From a bacterium (GTDB lineage: Bacteria > Chlamydiota > Chlamydiia > Chlamydiales > SM23-39), in the NCBI GenBank assembly GCA_021780355.1, contig JAJXYX010000053.1, positions 1 to 50,640 of the forward strand: 50,640 nucleotides of DNA, read 5' to 3'. The position numbers were made by a program, and so were the translations under genes. Positions 15,253 through 24,069 of the stretch are shown here, piece by piece. The notes under the pieces are model-generated. The model had not been told where the DNA came from. It saw only the letters and a list, made by a program, of their open reading frames with translations, and made no database searches. Numbering within the stretch: the stretch's first letter is position 1; every line of letters begins with the position of its first letter.

Positions 15253-16436
15253 GGGAAAAGTTCCTTCGATAAGGTGTGCAAATGGGAAACGGCTTCAACG
15301 ATAAGATCGACGGCTCGAAAGATTTCTTCTTCCGTCGTATAGCGGCTGAGAGAAAAGCTAATGGAGGCCTCGGCTAAACAAGCATCGATGTTCATGAGCT
15401 GCAAAAGATAAGAAAGGGGCTGTGAAAACGAACCGCCAAGAGAAGCGTAAAGGCTTTTTTTATTAAGCAAATAAAGGAGCGCTTCTGCATGAGCTCTTGG
15501 GAAAGAGAGAACGGATACATTAGGCAAGCGAAGCTGATCTGCAAAAAGGCTGACCGCTTTGGGAAGGCGCTTGAGTAATTCATATTCAAAAAAGTCTCTG
15601 AGACGAGCCGTTTCCAAACTCATCCGATCTAAAAAGAGAGCCGACTGCCCTGCCGCAGCGGCGAGCCCCATAAAGGAAGGAATGTCGAACGCTCCGCCGC
15701 GAAGACCCGCTTGCTCGGAGCCGCCAAGGATCAATGGAGAAAGAGGTTTGCCCGCTTTCACAAAGAGAGCGCCGCAGCTTTTCAAAGCATGCATCCGATC
15801 TCCTGAAAAAGTAAGATAATCAACCCCTAAATCTGAAAACGAAAGAGAAAGCTTGCCGATCGCATATGAGGCGTCCACATGTAAAAGGATCCCTTTTTCA
15901 CGGCAAAGCTGAACGATTTCTTCGATCGGCTGCAAAACGCCGGTGAGCCCATCGGCCATCGTGATGCTAACGAGAGCCGTCCGAGGACTAATCAGAGAAG
16001 ATAAAGCTTGTACGTCAATATGTCCTGACGGCAAGACGGGAGCCATTTTGACAAAACAGCCAAAATCTTCCAGCCGATGCATCATCTGCAGCGTGGGAGA
16101 ATCTTCTAGAGGACTAGTGATGAAATGACACTTCCCCTCTTTTTTCGCCGATTGTAAAAAAACGCTCCAGAGCGCTTGATTTACCGCTTCGGCGCCAGAC
16201 GAAGTAAAGATGCACGTATCTTCTGTTGAAGCGCCGACTAAATCATAGAGAGCTTGATAGCGGCTATCCAAAGCAGCCATAAGCTCTTGGCCCATTCGAT
16301 GAGGAGCAAAACCTGCACCCCAATGATCGAAAAGATACGGCTTCATCCGCTCCAGCGTCGAAGCGCACGGCCTTGCAGCGGAATGATTATCTAGATAAAT
16401 CACGAGACCACTTTCCTTTTGTGTACGTATAGACAA
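15243..16436 (-). CDS. nifS: NifS/IscS-family aminotransferase-V protein, probably without desulfurase activity
   Basis: The fold matches class V aminotransferases (IYLDNHSAARP, TSSGAEAVNQAL, LLHVDASYAIGKL, ISFSLSRYTTEEEI). Compared with IscS, key residues are missing. The PLP-stacking His reads Asp111 (PLEDSP). The PLP Schiff-base lysine in SGHK reads Arg214 (SGDRMHAL). The catalytic cysteine loop SGSACTS is shortened to LGGSFSQ near residue 337. The PLP-binding Asp188 remains. It is unlikely to release sulfur from cysteine and may be a structural partner of the coupled NifU. A GTG at 16401-16403 with an upstream AGGAAAG is an alternative start giving the usual VIYLDN N-terminus. Confidence 0.85.
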   Translation of the reverse strand: MSIRTQKESGLVIYLDNHSAARPCASTLERMKPYLFDHWGAGFAPHRMGQELMAALDSRYQALYDLVGASTEDTCIFTSSGAEAVNQALWSVFLQSAKKEGKCHFITSPLEDSPTLQMMHRLEDFGCFVKMAPVLPSGHIDVQALSSLISPRTALVSITMADGLTGVLQPIEEIVQLCREKGILLHVDASYAIGKLSLSFSDLGVDYLTFSGDRMHALKSCGALFVKAGKPLSPLILGGSEQAGLRGGAFDIPSFMGLAAAAGQSALFLDRMSLETARLRDFFEYELLKRLPKAVSLFADQLRLPNVSVLSFPRAHAEALLYLLNKKSLYASLGGSFSQPLSYLLQLMNIDACLAEASISFSLSRYTTEEEIFRAVDLIVEAVSHLHTLSKELFPCP

Positions 16437-17073
16437 GAGGCTCTCCTGTCGCCAGTTCTAAACGAACAACCTCTTCAGGACTCAATCGATCTAATTCCAT
16501 GATGATCGAACGAAGCGAATTGCCATGAGCCGCTACAAACACATTTTTCCCTTCTTGAAGGCGAGGGATGATATGTTTTTGAAAATAAGGCAGCGTGCGA
16601 GAGGCCGTCATCGCCAAACTCTCTCCTTCCGGAGGGGCAATGTCATAGCTGCGGCGCCAAATCTGCACCTGCTCAGCTCCATATTTTTGAGCCGTTTCAG
16701 CTTTATTCAAGCCTTGCAGTTTTCCATACATCCGCTCATTAAGCTCCCAAGCTCGATACACAGGAATCGTCTGAGCTTTCGTCTCAGCGCTATAGATCTC
16801 CCCCCAGGCTTCCATTTTTGCTTCGCGACGATGTTGAAACACGAGCACCTTGCCGCTATGATGCTGGTTCATGGCCAAGACAGCCGTCATCTGCGCCCGA
16901 ATCAACGTCGAGGTAAAAATCACATCAATAGGAAGATCTTTAATTTTCATCCCCCCTTTAATCGATTCCTCAATCCCCTCTTTCGTCAAAGGGATGTCGA
17001 CCCATCCCGTAAACAAATTGGATTTATTCCACGCCGACTGACCATGCCGCATCAAAATTAATTTAGGGTCCAT
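16387..17073 (-). CDS. gpmA: 2,3-bisphosphoglycerate-dependent phosphoglycerate mutase
   Basis: The enzyme interconverts 3- and 2-phosphoglycerate in glycolysis. It has the catalytic LMRHGQSAWN with phospho-acceptor His10, then NLFTGWVDIPLT, WELNERMYGKLQGLNK, YDIAPPEGESL and the second histidine in AAHGNSLR. The 228-residue length is typical of the cofactor-dependent type. GGAG lies about 6 nt before the ATG. Its 3' end overlaps the nifS start region, so gpmA-nifS-nifU form one operon, as in Chlamydiaceae. Confidence 0.95.
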   Translation of the reverse strand: MDPKLILMRHGQSAWNKSNLFTGWVDIPLTKEGIEESIKGGMKIKDLPIDVIFTSTLIRAQMTAVLAMNQHHSGKVLVFQHRREAKMEAWGEIYSAETKAQTIPVYRAWELNERMYGKLQGLNKAETAQKYGAEQVQIWRRSYDIAPPEGESLAMTASRTLPYFQKHIIPRLQEGKNVFVAAHGNSLRSIIMELDRLSPEEVVRLELATGEPLVYTYTKGKWSRDLSR

Positions 17074-17129
17074 AAATACTCCATGGGTAGTATACCAAAA
17101 TCATGGTTTATTCTATACTGTTCAGCCAT

Positions 17130-17834
17130 ATGGAAAGCAAAAGATTAAGCAAAGCGCTCGCAGCCGCCGGAATCGCCTCTCGGAGAGCTTGTGAAGAAAT
17201 TATTTTCGCAGGCCGCGTAAAGGTCAACGGCCAAGTCATCAAAGTCCCCCAAACTCAAGTCGATTGGCAAGCGGACCGAATTCATGTGGACGAAGTACTT
17301 GTCACCGCCGAGCAAAAAAAAGTTTACTACATGCTAAACAAACCCGCGGGCTATCTCTGCACCAATATGCGCCCGGGGAAAAAACCGATCGTCCTCGATC
17401 TGTTCCCTGATTCAGAAAGATTATTTACCGTAGGGCGTTTGGACAAGGACACGACGGGACTTCTCCTCGTGACCAACGACGGTCATTTTGCTAACGAGGT
17501 CATCCACCCGTCTTCCAACATCATCAAAGAATATCTTGTCAAAACACTGCAAGAGATCGAAGGCCACCATCTCGAAACGCTCGCTGAAGGCGCCCGCGTG
17601 GACAATAAATGGGTCAAGCCTGTTTCCGTGACCAAAGTCCGAAGAGGCAATTTCAAAATTTGCGTCAAAGAAGGGAAGAAACACGAAGTGCGCATCATTG
17701 CCGAAAGAGCAAAACTAAAAATTGTCGAACTGACCCGCATCCGCATAGGCGGACTCGTTCTTGCTCAGCTGCCGGTAGGAGAATACCGAACGCTCTCTAA
17801 GCAAGATCGCGATTGTATTTTAAGTGCTCAATAA
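17130..17834 (+). CDS. 16S/23S rRNA pseudouridine synthase, RsuA/RluB family
   Basis: An S4 RNA-binding domain (residues about 3-50, RLSKALAAAGIASRRACEEI) is followed by the synthase domain. That domain contains the motif GRLDKDTTGLLLVTNDG, in which Asp105 is the catalytic residue, and KKHEVRIIAERAKLKI. It converts uridine to pseudouridine in ribosomal RNA; the exact site is unknown, and RluB or RsuA specificity cannot be told apart here. I chose the ATG at 17130 because the S4 domain begins at once; an upstream ATG at 17103 would add nine unrelated residues, and neither has a clear Shine-Dalgarno sequence. It is divergent from gpmA, as in Chlamydiaceae. Confidence 0.88.
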   Translation: MESKRLSKALAAAGIASRRACEEIIFAGRVKVNGQVIKVPQTQVDWQADRIHVDEVLVTAEQKKVYYMLNKPAGYLCTNMRPGKKPIVLDLFPDSERLFTVGRLDKDTTGLLLVTNDGHFANEVIHPSSNIIKEYLVKTLQEIEGHHLETLAEGARVDNKWVKPVSVTKVRRGNFKICVKEGKKHEVRIIAERAKLKIVELTRIRIGGLVLAQLPVGEYRTLSKQDRDCILSAQ

Positions 17835-17849
17835 ATTATATTTTGCCCA

Positions 17850-18524
17850 ATGTTAAGTATTGCGCGATTATTTGGAAGGTCCCCCTTCTCCCCTCTTCAA
17901 ACACACATGGACCGAGTGGCAAGCTGCATGAGCGAATTGCCCGCACTCTTTGAGGCGATCCTAGCCAAAGATGTAGAAGCGATCGCACAGATCTGTCTCA
18001 CCATTTCCGAACTCGAGCACCAAGCGGATTTGACCAAAAATGACATCCGAAACCATTTGCCCAAAAGCTTATTTCTCCCTGTCGACAGAGGTTCTCTTCT
18101 AGATATCTTAGCTCTTCAAGATGCCCTCAGCGACCAAGCGGAAAAAATCGCTCAAACCGCCACTTATAAATTGCTCGAGCTCCCAAAATCCATGAAACCC
18201 TCCTTTACCTTGCTATGCACACAAACCATGGAGCTCTTTTGGTTGACAAGGCAAGTGATCAGCGAGCTTGATGAACTTCTTGAGTCTTCCTTTGGCGGCA
18301 TCGAAGCCGAAAAAGTAAAGACCATGGTCGAGCAAATTGCATTTCGCGAGTACGAAAACGCCTCGCTCCAAGTCACCTTGCTCAGACAGCTCTATCAAGA
18401 TGGAGCCCATCTTCCCTATCCTGACTTTCATCTCTGCCACACTTTGATTGGAGACATTGGAGAGCTCTCTAGAATATCAGAGAAATTGGGAAATCGGATT
18501 CGCATGCTGCTCGAGCTAAAATAA
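17850..18524 (+). CDS. DUF47 (PhoU-like) phosphate transport accessory protein
   Basis: The 224-residue, all-helical protein starts MLSIARLFGRSPFSPLQTHM and contains the DUF47 hallmarks: EHQADLTKNDIRNHLP and FLPVDRGSLLDILALQDALSDQAEKIAQ. DUF47 proteins resemble PhoU and are nearly always encoded next to PiT transporters, probably modulating them. Here the stop is 1 bp before the pit start, so they are cotranslated. The same pair occurs in Chlamydiaceae (CT691-CT692). Confidence 0.9.
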   Translation: MLSIARLFGRSPFSPLQTHMDRVASCMSELPALFEAILAKDVEAIAQICLTISELEHQADLTKNDIRNHLPKSLFLPVDRGSLLDILALQDALSDQAEKIAQTATYKLLELPKSMKPSFTLLCTQTMELFWLTRQVISELDELLESSFGGIEAEKVKTMVEQIAFREYENASLQVTLLRQLYQDGAHLPYPDFHLCHTLIGDIGELSRISEKLGNRIRMLLELK

Positions 18525-18525
18525 T

Positions 18526-19950
18526 ATGGAATGGTTTTTAGGCGGTCTCACACTGCTTCTCGGCTTTTATATGGCTTGGAATATTGGCGCCAATGACGTC
18601 GCCAATGCCATGGGCACTTCGGTCGGCTCCAAAGCGCTCACGCTGCGTAAAGCTGTTTATCTCGCCGCCATCCTTGAATTTGCCGGAGCTTTTTTAGTCG
18701 GATCCAACGTCTCTGAGACGATTCAAAAAGGGATCATCGATCCTACTGTATTCTCCGCAGATCCGATGCTCTTCGTCCTCGGCATGATGGGCTCTCTCCT
18801 CGCAACCGGCATCTTACTGCAAATTGCATCTTATCTCGCACTCCCCATCTCGACCACCCACGCGATTGTCGGCGCCGTCATCGGATTCGGCCTTGTGATC
18901 GGAGGCGTCGACGCCGTATGCTGGACAGGGGTAGGAAGCATCGTCGCCAGCTGGATTATTTCCCCCCTACTCAGCGGCATCATCTCGTACTTTCTCTTCG
19001 GGCTCATCCAAAAGAAAATCCTCTACGCGCTCAATCCCATCGAAGCGACGCAAAAGCTCCTTCCAATCCTCGTTTTTTCTTGCTTCTTCACCATATTTAT
19101 CAGTCTTCTGCACGGCGGCATTCCTCAACTCCACATCTCCTTCAGCGGCCTCTCTTCCGTTTCTCTCTCTGCAAGCCTCGCCCTCGTCGCCTATTTTTTC
19201 AGCTATAAATTCGTCCAAACCATCGCTTCTCCAAAACTAGAACCGGCGTCTGGCTTCCATCCCGATCAAGCCGTCAGTTTAGAAAAAGCCCTAAAACACC
19301 TTCAGCGCGCCCACCTCTCCAATCACAACGAATCCTATCAAGAGCAATTTACTAACGCCTTCAACCACATCCGATCCCTCACAGAAACAGTCAAAAAAAA
19401 CACCCAATTCCCCCGCTGCCACACCCAATACCAATCCGTTGAAAAGCTCTTCGTCTTCCTCCAAATCCTCAGCGCGTGTCTCATCGCATTCGCCCACGGA
19501 GCCAACGACGTCGCCAATGCCATCGGCCCCGTCGCCGCTGTCATCAACGTCTTAAAAACCCGCTCCCTCTCCTCCTACGCTCCCGTCCCTTCTTGGCTTC
19601 TCATCCTCGGCGGCAGCGGGATCGTCATCGGCCTTGCGACCTGGGGCTGGAGAGTCATCGAAACCATCGGCAAAAAAATCACCGAACTCACCCCGACTCG
19701 CGGCTTCTCCGCAGAATTCGGCGCCGCCATCACCATCCTCCTCGCTTCAAAACTCGGCCTCCCCATCTCCTCCACACACGCCCTCGTCGGCGCCGTCCTC
19801 GGCGTCGGTCTCAACCGCGGCCTTCAAGCCCTCAACCTCCAAATGCTACGCGAAATCGTCATCTCCTGGATCGTCACCATCCCCCTCTGCGCTCTCCTCA
19901 GCATCCTCGCCTTCTACAGCCTAAAATACCTCTGGATCTTCATCTCCTAA
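18526..19950 (+). CDS. pit: low-affinity inorganic phosphate transporter, PiT family
   Basis: PiT carriers import metal-phosphate complexes using the proton gradient. This protein has 474 residues with about ten to twelve hydrophobic helices. The two inverted-repeat signatures are visible: NIGANDVANAMGTSVGSKAL near the N-terminus and AHGANDVANAIGPVAAV in the second half. Each half also has a second copy of PISTTHAIVGAVIG / PISSTHALVGAVLG. A soluble loop of about 100 residues separates the halves. The 3' half uses strikingly C-rich third positions compared with its neighbours. A long inverted repeat begins right at the stop. Confidence 0.94.
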   Translation: MEWFLGGLTLLLGFYMAWNIGANDVANAMGTSVGSKALTLRKAVYLAAILEFAGAFLVGSNVSETIQKGIIDPTVFSADPMLFVLGMMGSLLATGILLQIASYLALPISTTHAIVGAVIGFGLVIGGVDAVCWTGVGSIVASWIISPLLSGIISYFLFGLIQKKILYALNPIEATQKLLPILVFSCFFTIFISLLHGGIPQLHISFSGLSSVSLSASLALVAYFFSYKFVQTIASPKLEPASGFHPDQAVSLEKALKHLQRAHLSNHNESYQEQFTNAFNHIRSLTETVKKNTQFPRCHTQYQSVEKLFVFLQILSACLIAFAHGANDVANAIGPVAAVINVLKTRSLSSYAPVPSWLLILGGSGIVIGLATWGWRVIETIGKKITELTPTRGFSAEFGAAITILLASKLGLPISSTHALVGAVLGVGLNRGLQALNLQMLREIVISWIVTIPLCALLSILAFYSLKYLWIFIS

Positions 19951-20114
19951 CAAGCAGGGCTCCGCCCCGCACCCCACCAAAGGACTATCGTCCTCTGGAC
20001 TCCTTTTTGTTTTTATTGAATCATCTTTCGCAGCGAAAGATGATTCGTAAAGAACAATAGGAGTCCAGGACGATAGTCCTTTGGTGGGGTGCGGGGCGGA
20101 GCCCTGCCTGCTTG
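19951..20114. repeat. 164-bp palindrome of the REP-like family between pit and glgP
   Basis: The outer arms run CAAGCAGGGCTCCGCCCCGC ... and end with the near-complement ...GCCCTGCCTGCTTG. They enclose the hairpin AAAGGACTATCGTCCT and a central perfect palindrome GAATCATCTTTCGC-A-GCGAAAGATGATTC (20018-20046). It starts at the base after the pit stop. The left half, including CCTCTGGACTCC and TTTTGTTTTTA, recurs at 49068-49131. It probably terminates or insulates pit from glgP. Confidence 0.9.
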
Positions 20115-20148
20115 AATGGTTATTAGGCGTGTGATATATACGCGCTGC

Positions 20149-22680
20149 ATGGATGTAAATACACAAGCTGACGCGCTGCTTCGGAAGATTCAGCATTATA
20201 TGATTTCGCAAAGCGGGCGGAGAGCTCGAGAGGCGACGGCGCAGGAGTTTTATGCGGCGCTTTCGACGATCTTGAGGGAAGAGGCGATCATCAATTGGAC
20301 GGCGGCTCTCGATACATTTCATCAAAAAAAAGTGAGGACGGTGAATTTTCTTTCGATGGAGTATTTGCCAGGCAGGCTTTTGGCCAACCATGTGGCGAAT
20401 ATGGGTGGGGAGGAGTTGATTAAAGCGACGCTAGCTAAGGTGAATCTATCTTATGCAGAGGTGGTGGGATTTGAGCCAGATCAAGGATTGGGCAATGGTG
20501 GGTTGGGGCGGTTGGCGGCTTGTTTTTTAGATTCGCTGGCGACATTGCATTATCCTGCGAGGGCTTATGGGCTGAGATATCAATATGGGATCTTTGAGCA
20601 AGAGATTTGGGATGGAGTGCAAGTCGAAAGACCTGATTGCTGGCTGCTCAATCAAAATCCTTGGGAGTGCAGAAGGGATTTATATGCAGCAAACGTCCAT
20701 TTTTCTGGAGAGCTTGTTAAGGCGCAGAATAAACATGGCGATCAGGTGTATTTGCTCAATCAGCCGGAAGAGGTGAGAGCGCTTCCATTTGACACACCGA
20801 TTGTGGGGTATGCAAAAACAGCTGATTTTACGGTGCTGACATTGAGATTGTGGTCGACGAAAGAGTCGCCGCGCAATTTTCAACTGCAAAGATATAATGC
20901 GGGATTTTTAGGGCAAGCGGCAGAAAATACAAATTTAACAGACGTTTTGTATCCGAATGATAATACAGAGTTGGGGAAAAGAGTTCGGCTTAAGCAGGAA
21001 TTTTTGTTAGCTTCGGCCTCATTGCAAGATATTTTGCGAAGACATCTTCACGTTTATGGGGATTTGTCGGAATTTGCAGATAAAGTAAGAATCCAGATCA
21101 ATGACGCCCATCCGGCACTGCTTATTGCGGAGATGATGAGGACGCTGACGAAAAATTATGATTTTTCGTGGGGAAAGGCTTGGGAAGCGTGCCAAACATG
21201 CTGCAGCTATACAAACCACACCATTTTGCGAGAAGCTTTAGAAGAGTGGAATGAAAAACGGCTGGAAGATCTTTTGCCTAGACAATATAAAATTCTTCAG
21301 CTGATCAACCAGCAATTTTGCGATCAAGTGAGAGATCGATATCCCGATGATGAAGCCAAAGTAAGGAGGATGTCGATTTTGGAAAAAGGACAAGCCAAAA
21401 TGGCCCATTTGGCTATCGTCGGCTCGCATAAAGTCAATGGAGTGGCCAAGCTTCATACAGAGATTTTAACTCATGAGATTTTTCCTGATTTTGCTGAATT
21501 TTATCCTGATAAATTTTTGTCCATCACGAATGGAGTGACGCAAAGAAGATGGCTCGTTGCAGCCAATCCTTTGCTGACGAAGTTTATATCGAAAAGAATT
21601 GGAGAAGGATGGATATCCGATTTTATGCAGATCCAAAAGCTCGCAGCTTTTGCATCGGATCTAGAGGCTCAGGAAGAATTTTTAGCGATCAAGAAAAAAA
21701 ATAAAGAAGCTTTGATTGATTTTCTCAAAAGGGAAAATCCCCTTCGAGACGCTTTGGGCAAAATCGTTCCACAAGCTGTTTTACTAGATCCCACTGCCCT
21801 TTTTGATCTCCACATCAAACGATTCCATGAATATAAAAGACAACTGCTCAATGCACTTCATCTCATCATGGTGTATCAGGAATTGAAGGTAAATCCATCT
21901 TCCCGACAAGTTCGGCGCGTCTCGATTTTTGCAGGCAAAGCGGCACCTGGATACAATAAAGCCAAACAAATTCTCCATCTGATTACATGCCTGGCTAGAA
22001 CCATTCATAACGACCCCGAAGTCAGCAAATGGTTATCCGTTGTATTTGTCGAAAATTATAACGTCACAAAAGCTGAAATTTTAATTCCGGCAGCAGATCT
22101 TTCCGAACAAATTTCAACAGCTGGATGGGAAGCTTCTGGAACAGGCAATATGAAACTTAGTATGAATGGAGCATTAACGATTGGAACAGAAGATGGCGCG
22201 AATATAGAGATGAGAGAATCGATAGGCGATGCCTGGTGGCCTTTTGGATTCGGGGCGAGTGCGCAGGAAAATAAACAAGCTTATAAAAGCTGGGATATCT
22301 ACCTACAAAACACCAAGATCCAACAAGCCGTCAATGCGCTCAAAGAGGGCGTTTTTGCGCAAACTGCAGAAGAAACAGAAGCGCTCGAGCAAGTATATCG
22401 GCACCTGATTGAAAATGATCCTTACCGAGTCTTGCAAGACCTTCCAGATTACTATGAAACGCAAAAACAAGTAGAAACGCTTTTTTTACATCCCGCCAAA
22501 TGGGCTGAAACGGCGATCCATAACATAGCAGGAATGGGGCCGTTTTCAACAGACGAGTCGATCCGCAACTACGCCGCTAAAATCTGGAATATAAGCCCTT
22601 GCCCAACAGATCCTGGCGTTCTCAGCGACGTGCAAAATGAATATTTTACTATGCAGAAAAATTCCGTAGCGGGCAAATAA
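20149..22680 (+). CDS. glgP: glycogen/alpha-glucan phosphorylase
   Basis: This cytoplasmic enzyme releases glucose-1-phosphate from glycogen, which chlamydiae store. It has the family blocks VRTVNFLSMEYLPGRLLANH, GLGNGGLGRLAACFLDSLAT, DNTELGKRVRLKQEFLLAS and NDAHPALLIAEMMR. Near the C-terminus, GWEASGTGNMKLSMNGALTI and GTEDGANIEM contain the PLP-binding lysine (GTGNMKL). Length, about 843 residues, is normal. The ATG at 20149 (MDVNTQADALL) is preferred because the sequence before it looks like leader; an upstream ATG at 20116 would add 11 residues. The leader lies directly after the long palindrome. Confidence 0.95.
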   Translation: MDVNTQADALLRKIQHYMISQSGRRAREATAQEFYAALSTILREEAIINWTAALDTFHQKKVRTVNFLSMEYLPGRLLANHVANMGGEELIKATLAKVNLSYAEVVGFEPDQGLGNGGLGRLAACFLDSLATLHYPARAYGLRYQYGIFEQEIWDGVQVERPDCWLLNQNPWECRRDLYAANVHFSGELVKAQNKHGDQVYLLNQPEEVRALPFDTPIVGYAKTADFTVLTLRLWSTKESPRNFQLQRYNAGFLGQAAENTNLTDVLYPNDNTELGKRVRLKQEFLLASASLQDILRRHLHVYGDLSEFADKVRIQINDAHPALLIAEMMRTLTKNYDFSWGKAWEACQTCCSYTNHTILREALEEWNEKRLEDLLPRQYKILQLINQQFCDQVRDRYPDDEAKVRRMSILEKGQAKMAHLAIVGSHKVNGVAKLHTEILTHEIFPDFAEFYPDKFLSITNGVTQRRWLVAANPLLTKFISKRIGEGWISDFMQIQKLAAFASDLEAQEEFLAIKKKNKEALIDFLKRENPLRDALGKIVPQAVLLDPTALFDLHIKRFHEYKRQLLNALHLIMVYQELKVNPSSRQVRRVSIFAGKAAPGYNKAKQILHLITCLARTIHNDPEVSKWLSVVFVENYNVTKAEILIPAADLSEQISTAGWEASGTGNMKLSMNGALTIGTEDGANIEMRESIGDAWWPFGFGASAQENKQAYKSWDIYLQNTKIQQAVNALKEGVFAQTAEETEALEQVYRHLIENDPYRVLQDLPDYYETQKQVETLFLHPAKWAETAIHNIAGMGPFSTDESIRNYAAKIWNISPCPTDPGVLSDVQNEYFTMQKNSVAGK

Positions 22681-22731
22681 AATTTGGAGTACACTCCAAA
22701 TTAAAGCACAATTAATTGGAGTACACTCCAA
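22681..22731 (+). promoter_or_regulatory. twin palindromes abutting the ATPase start codon
   Basis: TTTGGAGTACACTCCAAA (22683-22700) and TTGGAGTACACTCCAA (22716-22731) are two copies of one perfect palindrome. Their centres are 32 bp apart, about three helical turns, on the same face of DNA. The second copy ends on the base before the ATG at 22732 and so covers the ribosome-binding site. This looks like an autoregulatory operator or RNA hairpin pair. Confidence 0.7.
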
Positions 22732-23928
22732 ATGTTCCGATTCATCAAAGAAACATTTCACCGCCTTATTAAAGAGCTCCCCACGCTCCCCCCTCGCTAC
22801 CTTTATCCTTTTTTTCAACTGAGAAATCGTCTAACAGGACTTATAGGCCCCCGGGGTGTGGGAAAAACCACTTTGCTTCTCCAGTACATTAAACACGAAC
22901 TGATAGATCAAAAAGAGAGTTTTTATTTTTCTGCCGACTTAGTCTATTTCCAACAAACAAATCTATTAGAGTTTGTCAGCGATCTACACCAAAAAGAAGG
23001 GTATAAGATCATTTTTATTGATGAGATTCATAAATATAGAGGATGGGACCAGGAACTCAAAAATATTTACGACTCTTTTCCCTCTTTAAAAATCGTCTTT
23101 TCCGGAAGTTCTATGTTAGATCTAATTACAGGAAGCTACGATCTATCTAGAAGAGCCAAATTGTATCGATTGCAAGGGCTTTCCTTTAGGGAATATATCA
23201 ATTTTTCTCGAAAAATGGAATTACCTTCTTATTCCTTCGAAGAAATTTTAAAAGGGATATCTCTCCCTCAAATTCCACAAATTTACACAATTTTCCATGA
23301 ATACTTACACCAAGGATATTATCCTTTCATTTTTGAAGATCCCCATTCTTACCATGAAAAAGTGTCCCGAATTATTGAAAAGACGATTTTTGAAGACATA
23401 GCTAATTATTACAACCTCAAAACAACTAATTTACATTATTTTAAAAAGATATTGACCTATCTTGCCTCAATTCCCCCCGGAGAATTGAGCATTCACAATT
23501 TATCTCAAAATTTAAAAATAGACGACAAAACAGCAGGGCATTATTTATCTATTTTATTGGCAGTGGGATTAGTGCGAGAATTACCTCCCTATCAAGGAGG
23601 AAGCTCGGGCCTTAGAAAACCTTCTAAATTTTTATTAAACAATACGACGCTCATGCATACGCTGCAACAGTACTTAGGAGAGCCTATAATCAAGGGAACA
23701 GAAAGAGAACTGTTTTTTGTAGAATCGCTACAGAATGCAGACATTCCCCTATTTTGCGCAGATCCCGCCGATTATCAAACACGGAATGCTATTTTTGAAA
23801 TTGGGGGGAAAAATAAAACCTCAAAACAAATTCAAAAGGCTAAAAAACCCGCGTACCTGGTCAAAGACGATATCCTTCAGCCTCTTAAAAACGAGATTCC
23901 CTTATTTCACTTTGGATTTCTTTATTGA
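22732..23928 (+). CDS. AAA-type ATPase with C-terminal DUF4143 domain
   Basis: The N-terminal ATPase has Walker A GPRGVGKTT (residues 39-47) and Walker B IIFIDEIHK (94-101), with the sensor FSGSSMLDL. A helix-turn-helix-like middle follows (LSIHNLSQNLKIDDKTAGHY). The C-terminal DUF4143 part ends in FEIGGKNKTSKQIQKAKKPA and IPLFHFGFLY, a restriction-endonuclease-like fold. These proteins are scattered across bacteria and archaea, often in accessory DNA, and their function is unknown. No standard Shine-Dalgarno sequence is available because a palindrome occupies that position. Composition is AT-rich compared with glgP, consistent with acquisition. Confidence 0.88.
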   Translation: MFRFIKETFHRLIKELPTLPPRYLYPFFQLRNRLTGLIGPRGVGKTTLLLQYIKHELIDQKESFYFSADLVYFQQTNLLEFVSDLHQKEGYKIIFIDEIHKYRGWDQELKNIYDSFPSLKIVFSGSSMLDLITGSYDLSRRAKLYRLQGLSFREYINFSRKMELPSYSFEEILKGISLPQIPQIYTIFHEYLHQGYYPFIFEDPHSYHEKVSRIIEKTIFEDIANYYNLKTTNLHYFKKILTYLASIPPGELSIHNLSQNLKIDDKTAGHYLSILLAVGLVRELPPYQGGSSGLRKPSKFLLNNTTLMHTLQQYLGEPIIKGTERELFFVESLQNADIPLFCADPADYQTRNAIFEIGGKNKTSKQIQKAKKPAYLVKDDILQPLKNEIPLFHFGFLY

Positions 23929-23938
23929 CTCTTAAATA

Positions 23939-24059
23939 ACACATTGTAATGTGTTGGAATTCTGAGCGTTGTCAGACGTTATTTTTGCTGTTGTCTGCGG
24001 CATAACCAACGTCTGACAACGCTCAGAATTCCAACACGTTACAATGTGTTATTTAAGAG
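23939..24059. repeat. 121-bp inverted repeat between convergent genes
   Basis: Arms of about 50 bp run CTCTTAAATAACACATTGTA ... AACGTCTGACAACG and back, with one or two mismatches and a 27-nt centre. A sub-palindrome AACACATTGTAATGTGTT lies in the left arm. It fills the gap between the ATPase stop and the end of the convergent solute-binding gene, so it can act as a bidirectional terminator. Its size resembles the other small palindromic elements in the window. Confidence 0.85.
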
Positions 24060-24069
24060 CATTGAGAAC

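Noticed and set aside
18526-19950. horizontal transfer of pit, suggested by its C-rich codons
   Set aside because: Gene order with DUF47 and homology are normal for Chlamydiae; the bias is confined to the 3' half and parallels other transporters.
19476-20060. 194-codon Arg/His/Pro-rich frame overlapping pit
   Set aside because: Out-of-frame reading of a C-rich gene; low-complexity product continuing into the palindrome.
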